Of a stretch of 39,013 nt of DNA, positions 32,335 through 39,013 are shown in pieces. The position numbers and the translations under genes are program-made. The notes below the pieces were generated by a model. It was not told where the DNA came from. It ran no database searches and was given only the letters and a program-made list of their open reading frames with translations. Positions within the stretch are counted from its first letter, which is position 1. Every line of letters starts with the position of its first letter. The stretch is from Flavobacteriaceae bacterium (lineage in GTDB: Bacteria > Bacteroidota > Bacteroidia > UKL13-3). The stretch lies in assembly GCA_009693575.1 (NCBI GenBank), contig SHWZ01000001.1:90095-129107 (forward strand), read 5' to 3'.

Positions 32335-33273
32335 ATGTCAATTCCTTACGATTACATTTTCCTTGCTCTAGGGCTGCTCATCTTGTTCAGCTCTTTTGTC
32401 ACTGTGCCACAGGGCACCATTGCAGTCATAACCATTTTCGGTAAGTATCGCCGATTGCTTTCCCCTGGCCTCAGCATGAAAATCCCCATCATCGAGCAGA
32501 TTTTTAGCCGCATCAGTATACAGAATCGATCGATAGAACTGGGCTTTCAGGCCATCACAGCCGACCAAGCCAATGTGAATTTTTCGGCCATGCTTCTTTA
32601 TGCTGTCATTAATAACGAAGAAGAATCAATCAAAAATGTGGCTTTCAAATTTGTTGACCACCGAAGCTTTCAAAGTGCTCTTATTCGCACTGTGGAAGGA
32701 AGTGTGAGGGCATTTGTGGCAACCAAGAAACAAAGCGAAATATTGGCACTAAGGCGTGAAATAGTGGAAGAGGTGAAGGACAATCTTGATGTGACACTTG
32801 AAAGCTGGGGCTACCATCTGATAGATATGCAGATGAACGACATTACCTTCGACGAGGAGATTGTGAAATCAATGGCCCGTGTAGTGGCCAGCAACAACCT
32901 GAAAGCTGCTGCGGAAAATGAAGGACAGGCTTTACTTATCACCAAAACGAAAGCTGCCGAAGCCGATGGAAATGCAATAAAAATATCAGCCGAGGCCGAT
33001 AGGCAGGCTGCCATCCTTCGTGGTCAGGCGGTGGCCTCGTTTCGCGAAGAAGTGGCGAAGGGCATGAGCCTTGCAGCAAAAGAAATGCAGAACAGCAACC
33101 TCGATACTTCTGTAATCATGTTCACTATGTGGACAGAGGCCATCAAGAATCTGGCTGAACATGGCAAAGGCAATGTGATATTTATGGATGGTTCGGTTGA
33201 TGGCCTGCAAAAAACCTTGAAAGAACTGATGGCCTTGAACATGATGGACTTTAATGCTAAGCATGTGAAGTAG
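32335..33273 (+). CDS. SPFH/Band 7 family membrane protein (stomatin-like)
   Basis: A 312-residue protein. An N-terminal membrane anchor (about 5-26) leads into the Band 7/SPFH domain: VPQGTIAVITIFGKYRRLLSPGLSMKIPI, QNRSIEL, VNFSAMLLYAV and RRFV-like spacing up to DNLDVTLESWGYHLIDMQMNDITFDE. A long Ala/Glu/Lys-rich helix (about 185-245, AAENEGQALLITKTKAAEADG) is typical of stomatin, QmcA and hypersensitive-reaction-type proteins and mediates oligomers. They scaffold membrane microdomains or regulate FtsH-type proteases. No NfeD partner is adjacent. A -7-like TAAGCTTG lies upstream at about 32290. Confidence 0.9.
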   Translation: MSIPYDYIFLALGLLILFSSFVTVPQGTIAVITIFGKYRRLLSPGLSMKIPIIEQIFSRISIQNRSIELGFQAITADQANVNFSAMLLYAVINNEEESIKNVAFKFVDHRSFQSALIRTVEGSVRAFVATKKQSEILALRREIVEEVKDNLDVTLESWGYHLIDMQMNDITFDEEIVKSMARVVASNNLKAAAENEGQALLITKTKAAEADGNAIKISAEADRQAAILRGQAVASFREEVAKGMSLAAKEMQNSNLDTSVIMFTMWTEAIKNLAEHGKGNVIFMDGSVDGLQKTLKELMALNMMDFNAKHVK

Positions 33274-33358
33274 GTTTCTCTCACAGATAGCAAGAATAAA
33301 AAAAAATCACTGTACACTGATTTTCGATGAAAGCTCGTTAAGGCATTATATAACCAAC

Positions 33359-33757
33359 ATGCAAAAAATCCTTTATACAATCTGTATCACAAGTTGCCTG
33401 TCGACCTCAACTGCTCAAGAAAAATCTGCAGTCTTTCATCTGAAAGACTACAAATACCGCTACCAGAAATACCATGGCTTAGGGTTCGATATAGTAACTG
33501 AATGGTTTTTCAAATCGACGAATCAAAACCAAGGGCTAAGCCAACGAACAGATGCTTGGGTGGATATGGCACGTTGGATTTCGCCAAGGTATCAGGTGCA
33601 TTGCGGTATGGATATTAACACACGATTCTTTAGTGATTTTCAACCAGGTTCTGTTGCAGGATTCAGTCTTAGTCAACGTTTAGATGCAGGCTTCATCTAT
33701 TTTCTGCCAATTCAGTCTCCCTGTTACAGCTGCTTACCTCACCCACTCACCAAGTAA
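33359..33757 (+). pseudogene. Truncated outer-membrane-like protein (3' end lost)
   Basis: A 132-codon frame with a weak signal peptide (MQKILYTICITSCLSTSTAQ) followed by strand-like segments: LKDYKYRYQKYHGLGFDIVTEWFF, RTDAWVDMARWISPRYQVHCGMDIN, VAGFSLSQRLDAGFIYF. That is how a Bacteroidota outer-membrane beta-barrel begins, but the frame ends after about 115 plausible residues with a low-quality tail (IQSPCYSCLPHPLTK) and runs over the 3' end of the convergent gene. The likely reading is a gene cut by a deletion or rearrangement. A genuine short secreted protein is possible. Confidence 0.45.
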
Positions 33758-34997
33758 ACCGCATTCCTGCTATCTTTCTGTCTTCATTGAAAATAAGCAC
33801 AAGGTATTCGCTTGGAATAGTATTCTCACCCATTGGCAATTTGAACTGGTTGTAGCCCCTTTTGGCCTCACATGGCATAGGCTTACCAATAAGCTGCCCC
33901 CCCTTACTATATACTTGAATAAAAACTGAATCATTATGCCTCATTATCAACTCAACATTCAAATAGCCTCCAAGTTGGTTAGGAGCTATATTAACATCAT
34001 TCACATCAGGGGCTGAAAGGCCGCCAGTAGGAAATGAATTAATTAGACTATTAATATCCACCCGTTGCAAGTGTGGGGCTATAAGTCCTTTGAAATCTTC
34101 GTTGCTAAAGAACAGTTCCATTTCGTAGTTGCTATTTGCCGCTACAGCCTCCACTTGACCTGCATCGGCCATACTGCCTAAGTCAATTTTGCGGCGTGGT
34201 CCAGCAAATATATTTTTTGTATTTATATTCCTAAAAATCCACACAGCGGCATTATTTGGAATAGTGTACCCAATCAAAGCCAGTGCGTTAGAACTCGGAA
34301 TCCAACAAGCTCCAGTTACAAGCATTTGTATGTTGAAACTGTCAATAAACTTGGCAGAAAACTTTCCAGGCTTGTTTGGCAATATGTAATGTTTGGTCCA
34401 GCGGTTAGTCCAGTTTTTTGTAAAAAGATGCAACGTATCGCGAATACAAACCATTGCCTCGCAATCGAAGTTGTGTGCACGGTTACGGTGGTTAAAGTCT
34501 TTCTGTTCGGGGTAGCTGAACTTGATACGCTCCGCCTGAACAGTATCATGAATCAACTCTTTTTTTTCTATCACATATATCACCAATTTGTCGCGACTAC
34601 CCTCGTTGTTGCCAAAGTCGCCAATATATATGTGGGTCTTGTCTTGAGTCAGTTCTTCCCAGTCTTTATTCTTAGCCCCGTTCACCCTCACCTTACGAAT
34701 CACTTTTTCGCCAGTCTCATCCAATTGAAAAAGGAAAGGACCATCACCACTATCGTTTATCGTCCAAAGTTGGCCGTCGAAACTTAGGAGCCCTGAAGTT
34801 TCCTTCACCTCATCAGGCATTCGGCCAATGGCTTCACGGGGGAGGTCAATTTTTTTATATTGGCAGTCTTCGCAAGAGCCTTGGTTCAGCAAATGATAAT
34901 TTTCAGCGAATGGGTCTGGACAGCCGCCTCGCTGGGCATTGGCATTAAAGTAGCTGAAGAAGTATAGTAGTAAACTAAGTAAGACTGCTTTGCACAT
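33747..34997 (-). CDS. Secreted beta-propeller-like protein with degenerate T9SS sorting domain
   Basis: From the ATG at 34997 this is 416 residues with a signal peptide ending NANAQ; the 26-codon extension to 35075 runs through the promoter. Residues about 25-46 contain GCPDPFAENY...GSCEDCQY, a version of the GCxDxxAxNY...GSCxY motif common in secreted Bacteroidota proteins. The main domain (about 60-310) has LLSFDGQLWTINDSGDGP, NKDWEELTQDKTHIYIGDFGNN and DCEAMVCIRDTLHLFTKNW, spaced like a propeller or SdiA-regulated-type fold. The C-terminus (IAPNQLGGYLNVEL, VFIQVYSKGGQLIG, EYLVLIFNEDRKIAGMRF) resembles a T9SS type A domain but lacks the PNP motif. A -7-like TATTTTG lies at 35027-35033 (minus). 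Confidence 0.78.
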   Translation of the reverse strand: MCKAVLLSLLLYFFSYFNANAQRGGCPDPFAENYHLLNQGSCEDCQYKKIDLPREAIGRMPDEVKETSGLLSFDGQLWTINDSGDGPFLFQLDETGEKVIRKVRVNGAKNKDWEELTQDKTHIYIGDFGNNEGSRDKLVIYVIEKKELIHDTVQAERIKFSYPEQKDFNHRNRAHNFDCEAMVCIRDTLHLFTKNWTNRWTKHYILPNKPGKFSAKFIDSFNIQMLVTGACWIPSSNALALIGYTIPNNAAVWIFRNINTKNIFAGPRRKIDLGSMADAGQVEAVAANSNYEMELFFSNEDFKGLIAPHLQRVDINSLINSFPTGGLSAPDVNDVNIAPNQLGGYLNVELIMRHNDSVFIQVYSKGGQLIGKPMPCEAKRGYNQFKLPMGENTIPSEYLVLIFNEDRKIAGMRFTW

Positions 34998-35138
34998 GAC
35001 TAATTTTATTGGATTGTACCGAACTGCAAAATAGCATCCAAAATCATTCAGTACAATGAAGCTACCATTCGGCAATCAATATTAGCTATTCTTTAATCAC
35101 TTTTTGCAATTGAACCTGAGGGGTCTTTCAGTACAATT

Positions 35139-38100
35139 TCAATCCTGCAATAGCTCCAACAAATCTTTAGCATCCACCTTTTTCATAAGGCTTTCTTCGG
35201 CTTGGATAATGCTGTCGGCAAGGTCGCTTTTCCAATGTTGTAGCTGTACGATTTTTTCTTCGATGCTGCCTTTAGTTATGAACTTGTAGACAAATACACT
35301 CTTGTCCTGACCTATGCGGTGGCTGCGATCCTGGGCTTGTCGTTCGATGGCTGGATTCCACCAAGGGTCTAATAAAAATACATAGTCGGCGGCGGTCAGG
35401 TTCAGGCCAAATCCTCCAGCTTTCAGTGATATTAAAAATAGCCGAATGCTGGTGTCTTTTTGAAAAGAATCAACTAAGTTTCTTCGTTCTTTTGCTGGAG
35501 TCGATCCATCCAAATACAAGTAGGGAATTCCCTGTTTATCAAAGAAATCCTTATAAACTTCTAAGTGCTTCACAAACTGCGAAAAGATAATGAGCTTATG
35601 CCCTTCGGCAATGGCGGTCTGAGCAAGTGTTCCCACCTCATCATACTTGCCTGAACTACCCGTGTAGGTATTGTCGGCCATCACGGGGTGGTTGCTTATC
35701 TGCCTCAGTTTCATCAAGCCTTGCAATATTCCTAGTTTGTTTTTGGCATAGCTTCGGTCGGCCACACATTGTAGTATCTGGTTGCGGTAAAACGATTTTG
35801 TTTTCTCATACAACTCTTCCTGTTCATCCGTCATACCGCATAGCTTTATATGCTCTAATTTAGGTGGCAAGTCTTGGGCTACCATCCCTTTTGTACGGCG
35901 AAGAATAAAAGGCCGGGTAAGTGCCTGAAGTTTTTTGGTCTGCCTTTCGTCCTTCATTTTTTCAATCGGATTGGCAAATTCATCCAAGAAATGTTGGTAG
36001 CTTCCAAGTAGTCCCGGGTTCACAAAATTCATCTGACTCCACAGGTCGGTGATGCTGTTTTCAATGGGTGTTCCTGTCAGGGCTACCTTGTTGTCACCTC
36101 TTAGTTGTATCACGGCTTTGGCTGTAGCCGAATTTATATTTTTGATAGACTGACTTTCGTCCAAAATGATATAGTTGAACACCATTTCCCTGAACAAATC
36201 TATATCGCTGCGAAGGGTGCCATAGGAAGTAATCACCACATCAAACAGCTTGAAATACTTTATATCCTTTCGCCGAACTTGCCCTAAGTGTATATGCACA
36301 TTCAGCTTGCTAAATTTTAGGGCTTCGTTCTGCCAGTTGTACACCAGCGAAGTAGGAACAACTATCAACGAAGTACGATTTACAAAGGACGAAGTACGAT
36401 TTTGAGTGGAAGGTTTGTTTAATACGATTGAATTCTTCTTAGCTGGTTTTGCAGCAGTATCTTTCTGTTCAAATAATGAACCTTGGATAGTTAATTCGTG
36501 CTTGTTCCCAGTTTCAACCACTACCAATTCTTCATTGGGTATGTCATCCTGACCATCGTCGAAGGGCTCTTTTTGTACAGCAACAACATTTGAATTTCGC
36601 TCCTTCTCATTTTGCAGCATACACAATGCCTGTATGGTTTTGCCCAGCCCCATGTCATCGGCCAGTATGCCGCCAAACTTATTTTTTTGCAAATAGTAAA
36701 ACCAGTCGTAGCCCTGTTTTTGATAAGGCCGCAAGCTGGCCGAGAAACCGTTGGGCAGGTCAGCCTCTTCAGGCTCCATCATGTCTTTTAGTTTCCTTGC
36801 CCACACTTCTTCCCTTAGTTCCTCATTTTGCCAGAGCAAATCAAGTAGCCCGGCATGTTGTTTTTTTAGTCGGATTCCATCCCCTTCTTCGCTGCCATAT
36901 TCCATCATCCCATTGAAACGGATCATCCACTCTTCCGGCAGCACAGCCACGTCACCATTAGGTAGGATGAATTCCCGTTGTCCTTTTTGGATATAGGGTT
37001 TCAGTTGCGTAAATGGTATCTCAAACTCACCAAATTTTGCGACAGCATATACATCAAACCAATCTTGTTCTTGCTGCACATCAAACTCAAACGACTGACT
37101 TCCGGTAAAATATTTTTTATCTAATTTCTGCTCAATTACAAAGTTTTTTTCATCCAAAGCTTCTTGGTTTTTTCGTATCCAATCCAAGGTTTCGGTCAAC
37201 CCACCCTGACCAGCCATGAACATGGATGCATCAAAATGTACCAGCCCAAGTTTCTCCATCAAGTCCTTTTTTCTGTCTTCCCATTCTTTGCTCCTCCTCA
37301 CTTTGCGGAAAGTATAGTTGCCCAATTTCTTTTCCAGTTTCACATGCACTCGCTTGCTGCTGTGGTAGTGAAAAATGTTGTCGCCATACTTAAAACTCAA
37401 TGCAAACAAATACCGGTCGTTCCATACTTGCAGGCTCAGTATTGGCGTGGCTTTATACTGTTCGTTGATAATCTCAAAGCCTTCGGCATAAACGTCAAAT
37501 CTTTCCAGCAGTGGCACCACAAATGCTTTGAAATATTTGTCTTCACTTTCTGGCTTTACCTCCACCCATTTTTTAGTTAGAAAAGGTGTGAGCCGCTTGG
37601 CTTCAAAGTCATTTTCAAAATGATAAATTATATCGTCAACCAAAACGAAAGCAGGCTTGTTGCACAAAATGCGGGTGCGAGCTTTCATAAAATCAACCCT
37701 CGAATCGCCATGCTTGATAGTTGCAAAATAGCGTGTACCTTCTTGGTTACGCCTGAAATGGAAAAGTACAGTGGCGTGGCCTTCAGCAATTTTTACAGGC
37801 ATTGAAGCTGGACCGTTGTGGTCGGCCACATATATGTTTTTTCCGGCCAGCCTTTCCACTATTTTCTGCATCACTTTTTCTACAAATGGCTTGATGAAAC
37901 CTGTCTTCAATTCCTCGTCAATGTGCTTGGCAAACCATTCGTGGGGCTTCAGTTTTCGCTTGCCCGTCTTTTCATAGAAGCGTTTGAAAATAGCCTCATG
38001 CGAAATCAAATCGGTGAGGGCTATCAGTTCGATGTCGTCTGCTTGAAGGTTTTTTGTAAAGTCCCCTGCCGTCTGTGTAAATAACTGTTGATGGGTCAGC

Positions 38101-38216
38101 GTCAACTGACCATTGACACCTACCTGCACCACATGCGGCTCCACCACACAGCCCAGTTGAGGGTGATCAACTAGGCTATACACCAGTTTGTATGGCTCAG
38201 CGGCACTTACCCGCAT
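35139..38216 (-). CDS. SNF2-family DNA helicase/ATPase with low-complexity insertion
   Basis: A 1025-residue protein. Residues 1-480 form a large N-terminal region of SNF2-associated type (HHxxP-like strands, unassigned). The helicase core follows: SLRPYQKQGYDWFYYL, motif I DDMGLGKT (K526), motif Ia SLIVVPTSLVYNW (about 616-628), motif II LDESQ (686-689), motif III ALTGTPIEN, and a helicase C domain with KLIIFSQFVKHL, LISLKAGGFGLNLT and DPWWNPAIERQAQDRSHRIGQ. Bacterial SNF2 enzymes translocate on duplex DNA and remodel protein-DNA complexes. Between motifs I and Ia lies an insertion of about 75 residues rich in Asn, Gln, Lys and Ser, containing 14 codons made of six heptamer repeats. Promoter at 38288-38319. 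Confidence 0.92.
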   Translation of the reverse strand: MRVSAAEPYKLVYSLVDHPQLGCVVEPHVVQVGVNGQLTLTHQQLFTQTAGDFTKNLQADDIELIALTDLISHEAIFKRFYEKTGKRKLKPHEWFAKHIDEELKTGFIKPFVEKVMQKIVERLAGKNIYVADHNGPASMPVKIAEGHATVLFHFRRNQEGTRYFATIKHGDSRVDFMKARTRILCNKPAFVLVDDIIYHFENDFEAKRLTPFLTKKWVEVKPESEDKYFKAFVVPLLERFDVYAEGFEIINEQYKATPILSLQVWNDRYLFALSFKYGDNIFHYHSSKRVHVKLEKKLGNYTFRKVRRSKEWEDRKKDLMEKLGLVHFDASMFMAGQGGLTETLDWIRKNQEALDEKNFVIEQKLDKKYFTGSQSFEFDVQQEQDWFDVYAVAKFGEFEIPFTQLKPYIQKGQREFILPNGDVAVLPEEWMIRFNGMMEYGSEEGDGIRLKKQHAGLLDLLWQNEELREEVWARKLKDMMEPEEADLPNGFSASLRPYQKQGYDWFYYLQKNKFGGILADDMGLGKTIQALCMLQNEKERNSNVVAVQKEPFDDGQDDIPNEELVVVETGNKHELTIQGSLFEQKDTAAKPAKKNSIVLNKPSTQNRTSSFVNRTSLIVVPTSLVYNWQNEALKFSKLNVHIHLGQVRRKDIKYFKLFDVVITSYGTLRSDIDLFREMVFNYIILDESQSIKNINSATAKAVIQLRGDNKVALTGTPIENSITDLWSQMNFVNPGLLGSYQHFLDEFANPIEKMKDERQTKKLQALTRPFILRRTKGMVAQDLPPKLEHIKLCGMTDEQEELYEKTKSFYRNQILQCVADRSYAKNKLGILQGLMKLRQISNHPVMADNTYTGSSGKYDEVGTLAQTAIAEGHKLIIFSQFVKHLEVYKDFFDKQGIPYLYLDGSTPAKERRNLVDSFQKDTSIRLFLISLKAGGFGLNLTAADYVFLLDPWWNPAIERQAQDRSHRIGQDKSVFVYKFITKGSIEEKIVQLQHWKSDLADSIIQAEESLMKKVDAKDLLELLQD
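36361..36402 (+). repeat. Six tandem degenerate heptamers inside the helicase gene
   Basis: Forty-two bases split exactly into ACTATCA, ACGAAGT, ACGATTT, ACAAAGG, ACGAAGT, ACGATTT. Units 2 and 5 are identical and so are 3 and 6. On the coding (minus) strand they encode NRTSSFVNRTSLIV, a near-duplicated NRTS segment at about residues 605-619. Six units make 42 nt, so the reading frame is kept. Confidence 0.75.
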
Positions 38217-38261
38217 ACCAATAGTTGTTTGTTAAATAGTTGTTGAATCATTGCTAGCTGA

Positions 38262-38319
38262 CCTACCTTTCGGTACGGTCAATCTGGCAAAGGTAGGGTG
38301 AAAATCTACACCGCTGCAA
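38262..38319 (-). promoter_or_regulatory. Promoter of the SNF2 helicase, within a 9-bp inverted repeat
   Basis: On the minus strand TACCTTTG (38288-38295) is an exact -7 box, with TTG 21 bp upstream (38317-38319). The same bases form one arm of an inverted repeat, CCTACCTTT (38262-38270) with AAAGGTAGG (38289-38297). The other arm gives TACCTTTC on the plus strand, so the pair may be two divergent promoters, the second serving the small gene at 38435. Confidence 0.5.
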
Positions 38320-38434
38320 TTCATAAGTTGTTATGTTTGTCAGAGTCCTAGCTAATTTCAAACCAACTGAAAATCGAAGTAATCCAAGCCTAATAAGAAA
38401 CCAATGATTAGGAAAGCTAAAGGAAGTTAAACAG

Positions 38435-38734
38435 ATGAAAACTATTGAATTCCAATCAGATTTAAGAATAGAGTCATTCCCTGTTTACGATTTGCCTAAA
38501 CTACATACACTCTATATTAACAAAGAAATTAATCTATCCGATATTACTTTTACTTTCTATTGGAGGACGCTCCTTCCAAGAGACTTTTATTTTAGGAACT
38601 TTCAGCAAACTGTTACTGCATCAAATATTGATAATCTATCCATTCACAAGGATGGTTACAGTGTTTTGGTCAAGTGCAATAGTTCGAGTAGAAAGCAAAT
38701 TAGCTTGGCTGATATTCGTTTAACTTATCAGTAA
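38435..38734 (+). CDS. Small hypothetical protein
   Basis: A 99-residue frame with an ATG preceded at 8 nt by AAAGGAAG (38419-38426), an unusually good Shine-Dalgarno for this window. It is followed by hairpins and a strong terminator. The protein is soluble, without signal or membrane segment, alternating strand-like (ITFTFYWRTLL, YSVLVKCNSSS) and polar segments. No family recognised. Its length, RBS and terminator context argue that it is real; its base composition is more AT-rich than its neighbours, which could mean recent acquisition. Confidence 0.5.
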   Translation: MKTIEFQSDLRIESFPVYDLPKLHTLYINKEINLSDITFTFYWRTLLPRDFYFRNFQQTVTASNIDNLSIHKDGYSVLVKCNSSSRKQISLADIRLTYQ

Positions 38735-38741
38735 TCAGCCA

Positions 38742-38787
38742 GAGCCTGTTTACAACAGGCTCGCACAAGGCTAAGGGTTTGCAACCC
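38742..38787. repeat. Second REP-like double hairpin with 3-nt loops
   Basis: GAGCCTGTT (38742-38750) pairs perfectly with AACAGGCTC (38754-38762) around TAC. After 12 bp, GGGTT (38775-38779) pairs with AACCC (38783-38787) around TGC. Both hairpins share the pattern TT-xxx-AA around the loop with the element at 1441-1489, and in both elements the second hairpin is followed by GAA. Confidence 0.55.
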
Positions 38788-38797
38788 GAATAGAATC

Positions 38798-38826
38798 AAA
38801 AGGCCAGCATCTCAACTGGCCTTTTT
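38798..38826. terminator. Bidirectional rho-independent terminator
   Basis: AAAAGGCCAG (38798-38807) pairs perfectly with CTGGCCTTTT (38816-38825) around an 8-nt loop, with a T-run to 38826 on the plus strand and a shorter run of T on the minus strand. It serves the small gene at 38435 and the convergent MoxR-type gene ending at 38869. Confidence 0.88.
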
Positions 38827-38868
38827 GTATTCCGTAGGTTGCAGTTTCCAATATTTCAGCCAATTTTA

Positions 38869-39013
38869 TCACATCACTCCCTTCACCAGCCTTTCCACCG
38901 AAACACCTTCTGCCTCGGCCTTGTAGTTGCGAACAATGCGGTGGCGGAGGATAGGGAAGGCCACAGCTTTCACATCTTCAATATCGGGCGAAAGCTTGCC
39001 ATTGAACAGGGCA
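38869..39013 (-). CDS. C-terminal end of a MoxR-family AAA+ ATPase (5' part outside window)
   Basis: Reading the minus strand from the window edge to the TGA at 38869-38871 gives 48 codons with no start. LSPDIEDVKAVAFPILRHRI followed by VRNYKAEAEGVSVERLVKGVM matches the lid-domain end of MoxR ATPases (DVxxVAxPVLRHRI...YxAEAEG). These AAA+ ATPases act as chaperones, often with von Willebrand factor A-domain proteins. The Walker motifs are upstream of the window and cannot be checked. Confidence 0.85.
   Translation of the reverse strand, partial: ALFNGKLSPDIEDVKAVAFPILRHRIVRNYKAEAEGVSVERLVKGVM

Noticed and set aside
33310-33335. AATCAcTGTACAcTGATTTT dyad after the SPFH gene
   Set aside because: Symmetric with one mismatch and followed by four T, but too weak to call a terminator without transcript data.
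34326-34787. Plus-strand open frame of 153 codons
   Set aside because: Antisense to the secreted propeller gene, which has a signal peptide and consistent domain structure.

Overview
The window is a stretch of ordinary chromosome from a member of the Bacteroidota. The sequence signs are: two secreted proteins with type IX secretion (T9SS) C-terminal domains or remnants of them; a PorG-like DUF6089 beta-barrel; families largely confined to the phylum (DUF4296, DUF3822); signal peptides ending in AQ or SQ; few Shine-Dalgarno sites; and the Bacteroidota -7 promoter box TAnnTTTG, often followed by GCnnCC and a very short leader. TTG start codons are frequent. The order cannot be fixed by eye; a Chitinophagia/Sphingobacteriia-like lineage is only a guess. 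No rRNA, tRNA, CRISPR array, prophage or intact insertion sequence was seen.

Layout. 1-3.9 kb: the receiver-domain end of a truncated signalling protein, a PAP2 phosphatase, a REP-like double hairpin, an isolated paaN aldehyde dehydrogenase and a YceI lipoprotein. 3.9-7.1 kb (minus): a small membrane protein, queE, and a secreted lytic transglycosylase with LysM. 7.7-12.3 kb: an ECF sigma factor coupled to an RskA-type anti-sigma factor, a DUF4296 lipoprotein, yggS, a lipoprotein-type MsrA, a YihY/BrkB membrane protein and a small membrane protein. 13-14.5 kb: a T9SS-secreted protein. 14.7-17.4 kb (minus): an envelope group made of a TM2-domain lipoprotein, a terminator, then an overlapping yidD and two signal-peptide proteins with a shared PGxGxxYxG membrane hairpin. 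17.6-22.8 kb (minus): a TolC plus membrane-fusion-protein efflux pair without an inner-membrane pump, and a DPP4-like S9 peptidase. 22.9-29.8 kb (plus): prmC, uvrB, tgt, an SCO1-like protein and asnB. 29.8-32.1 kb (minus): rsmD, a DUF3822 protein and a PorG-like barrel. 32.3-38.7 kb: an SPFH protein, a truncated barrel-like ORF, a secreted beta-propeller-like protein, a large SNF2 helicase and a small unknown ORF. The window closes on the 3' end of a MoxR-type ATPase.

Functional links. QueE and Tgt belong to the same queuosine pathway although 21 kb apart. The sigma/anti-sigma pair is translationally coupled. The yidD cluster looks like one envelope-assembly unit. The T9SS cargo proteins fit with the PorG-like barrel. 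PrmC and RsmD are translation-apparatus methyltransferases.

No single spectacular new system was found. The observations most worth checking are: (1) a family of tandem degenerate heptamers (ACnAnnn) at three loci, two of which have been absorbed into coding sequence; (2) a Tgt that has lost all four canonical zinc ligands together; (3) an exported YidD with two coupled partners; and (4) REP-like hairpins with 3-nt loops.
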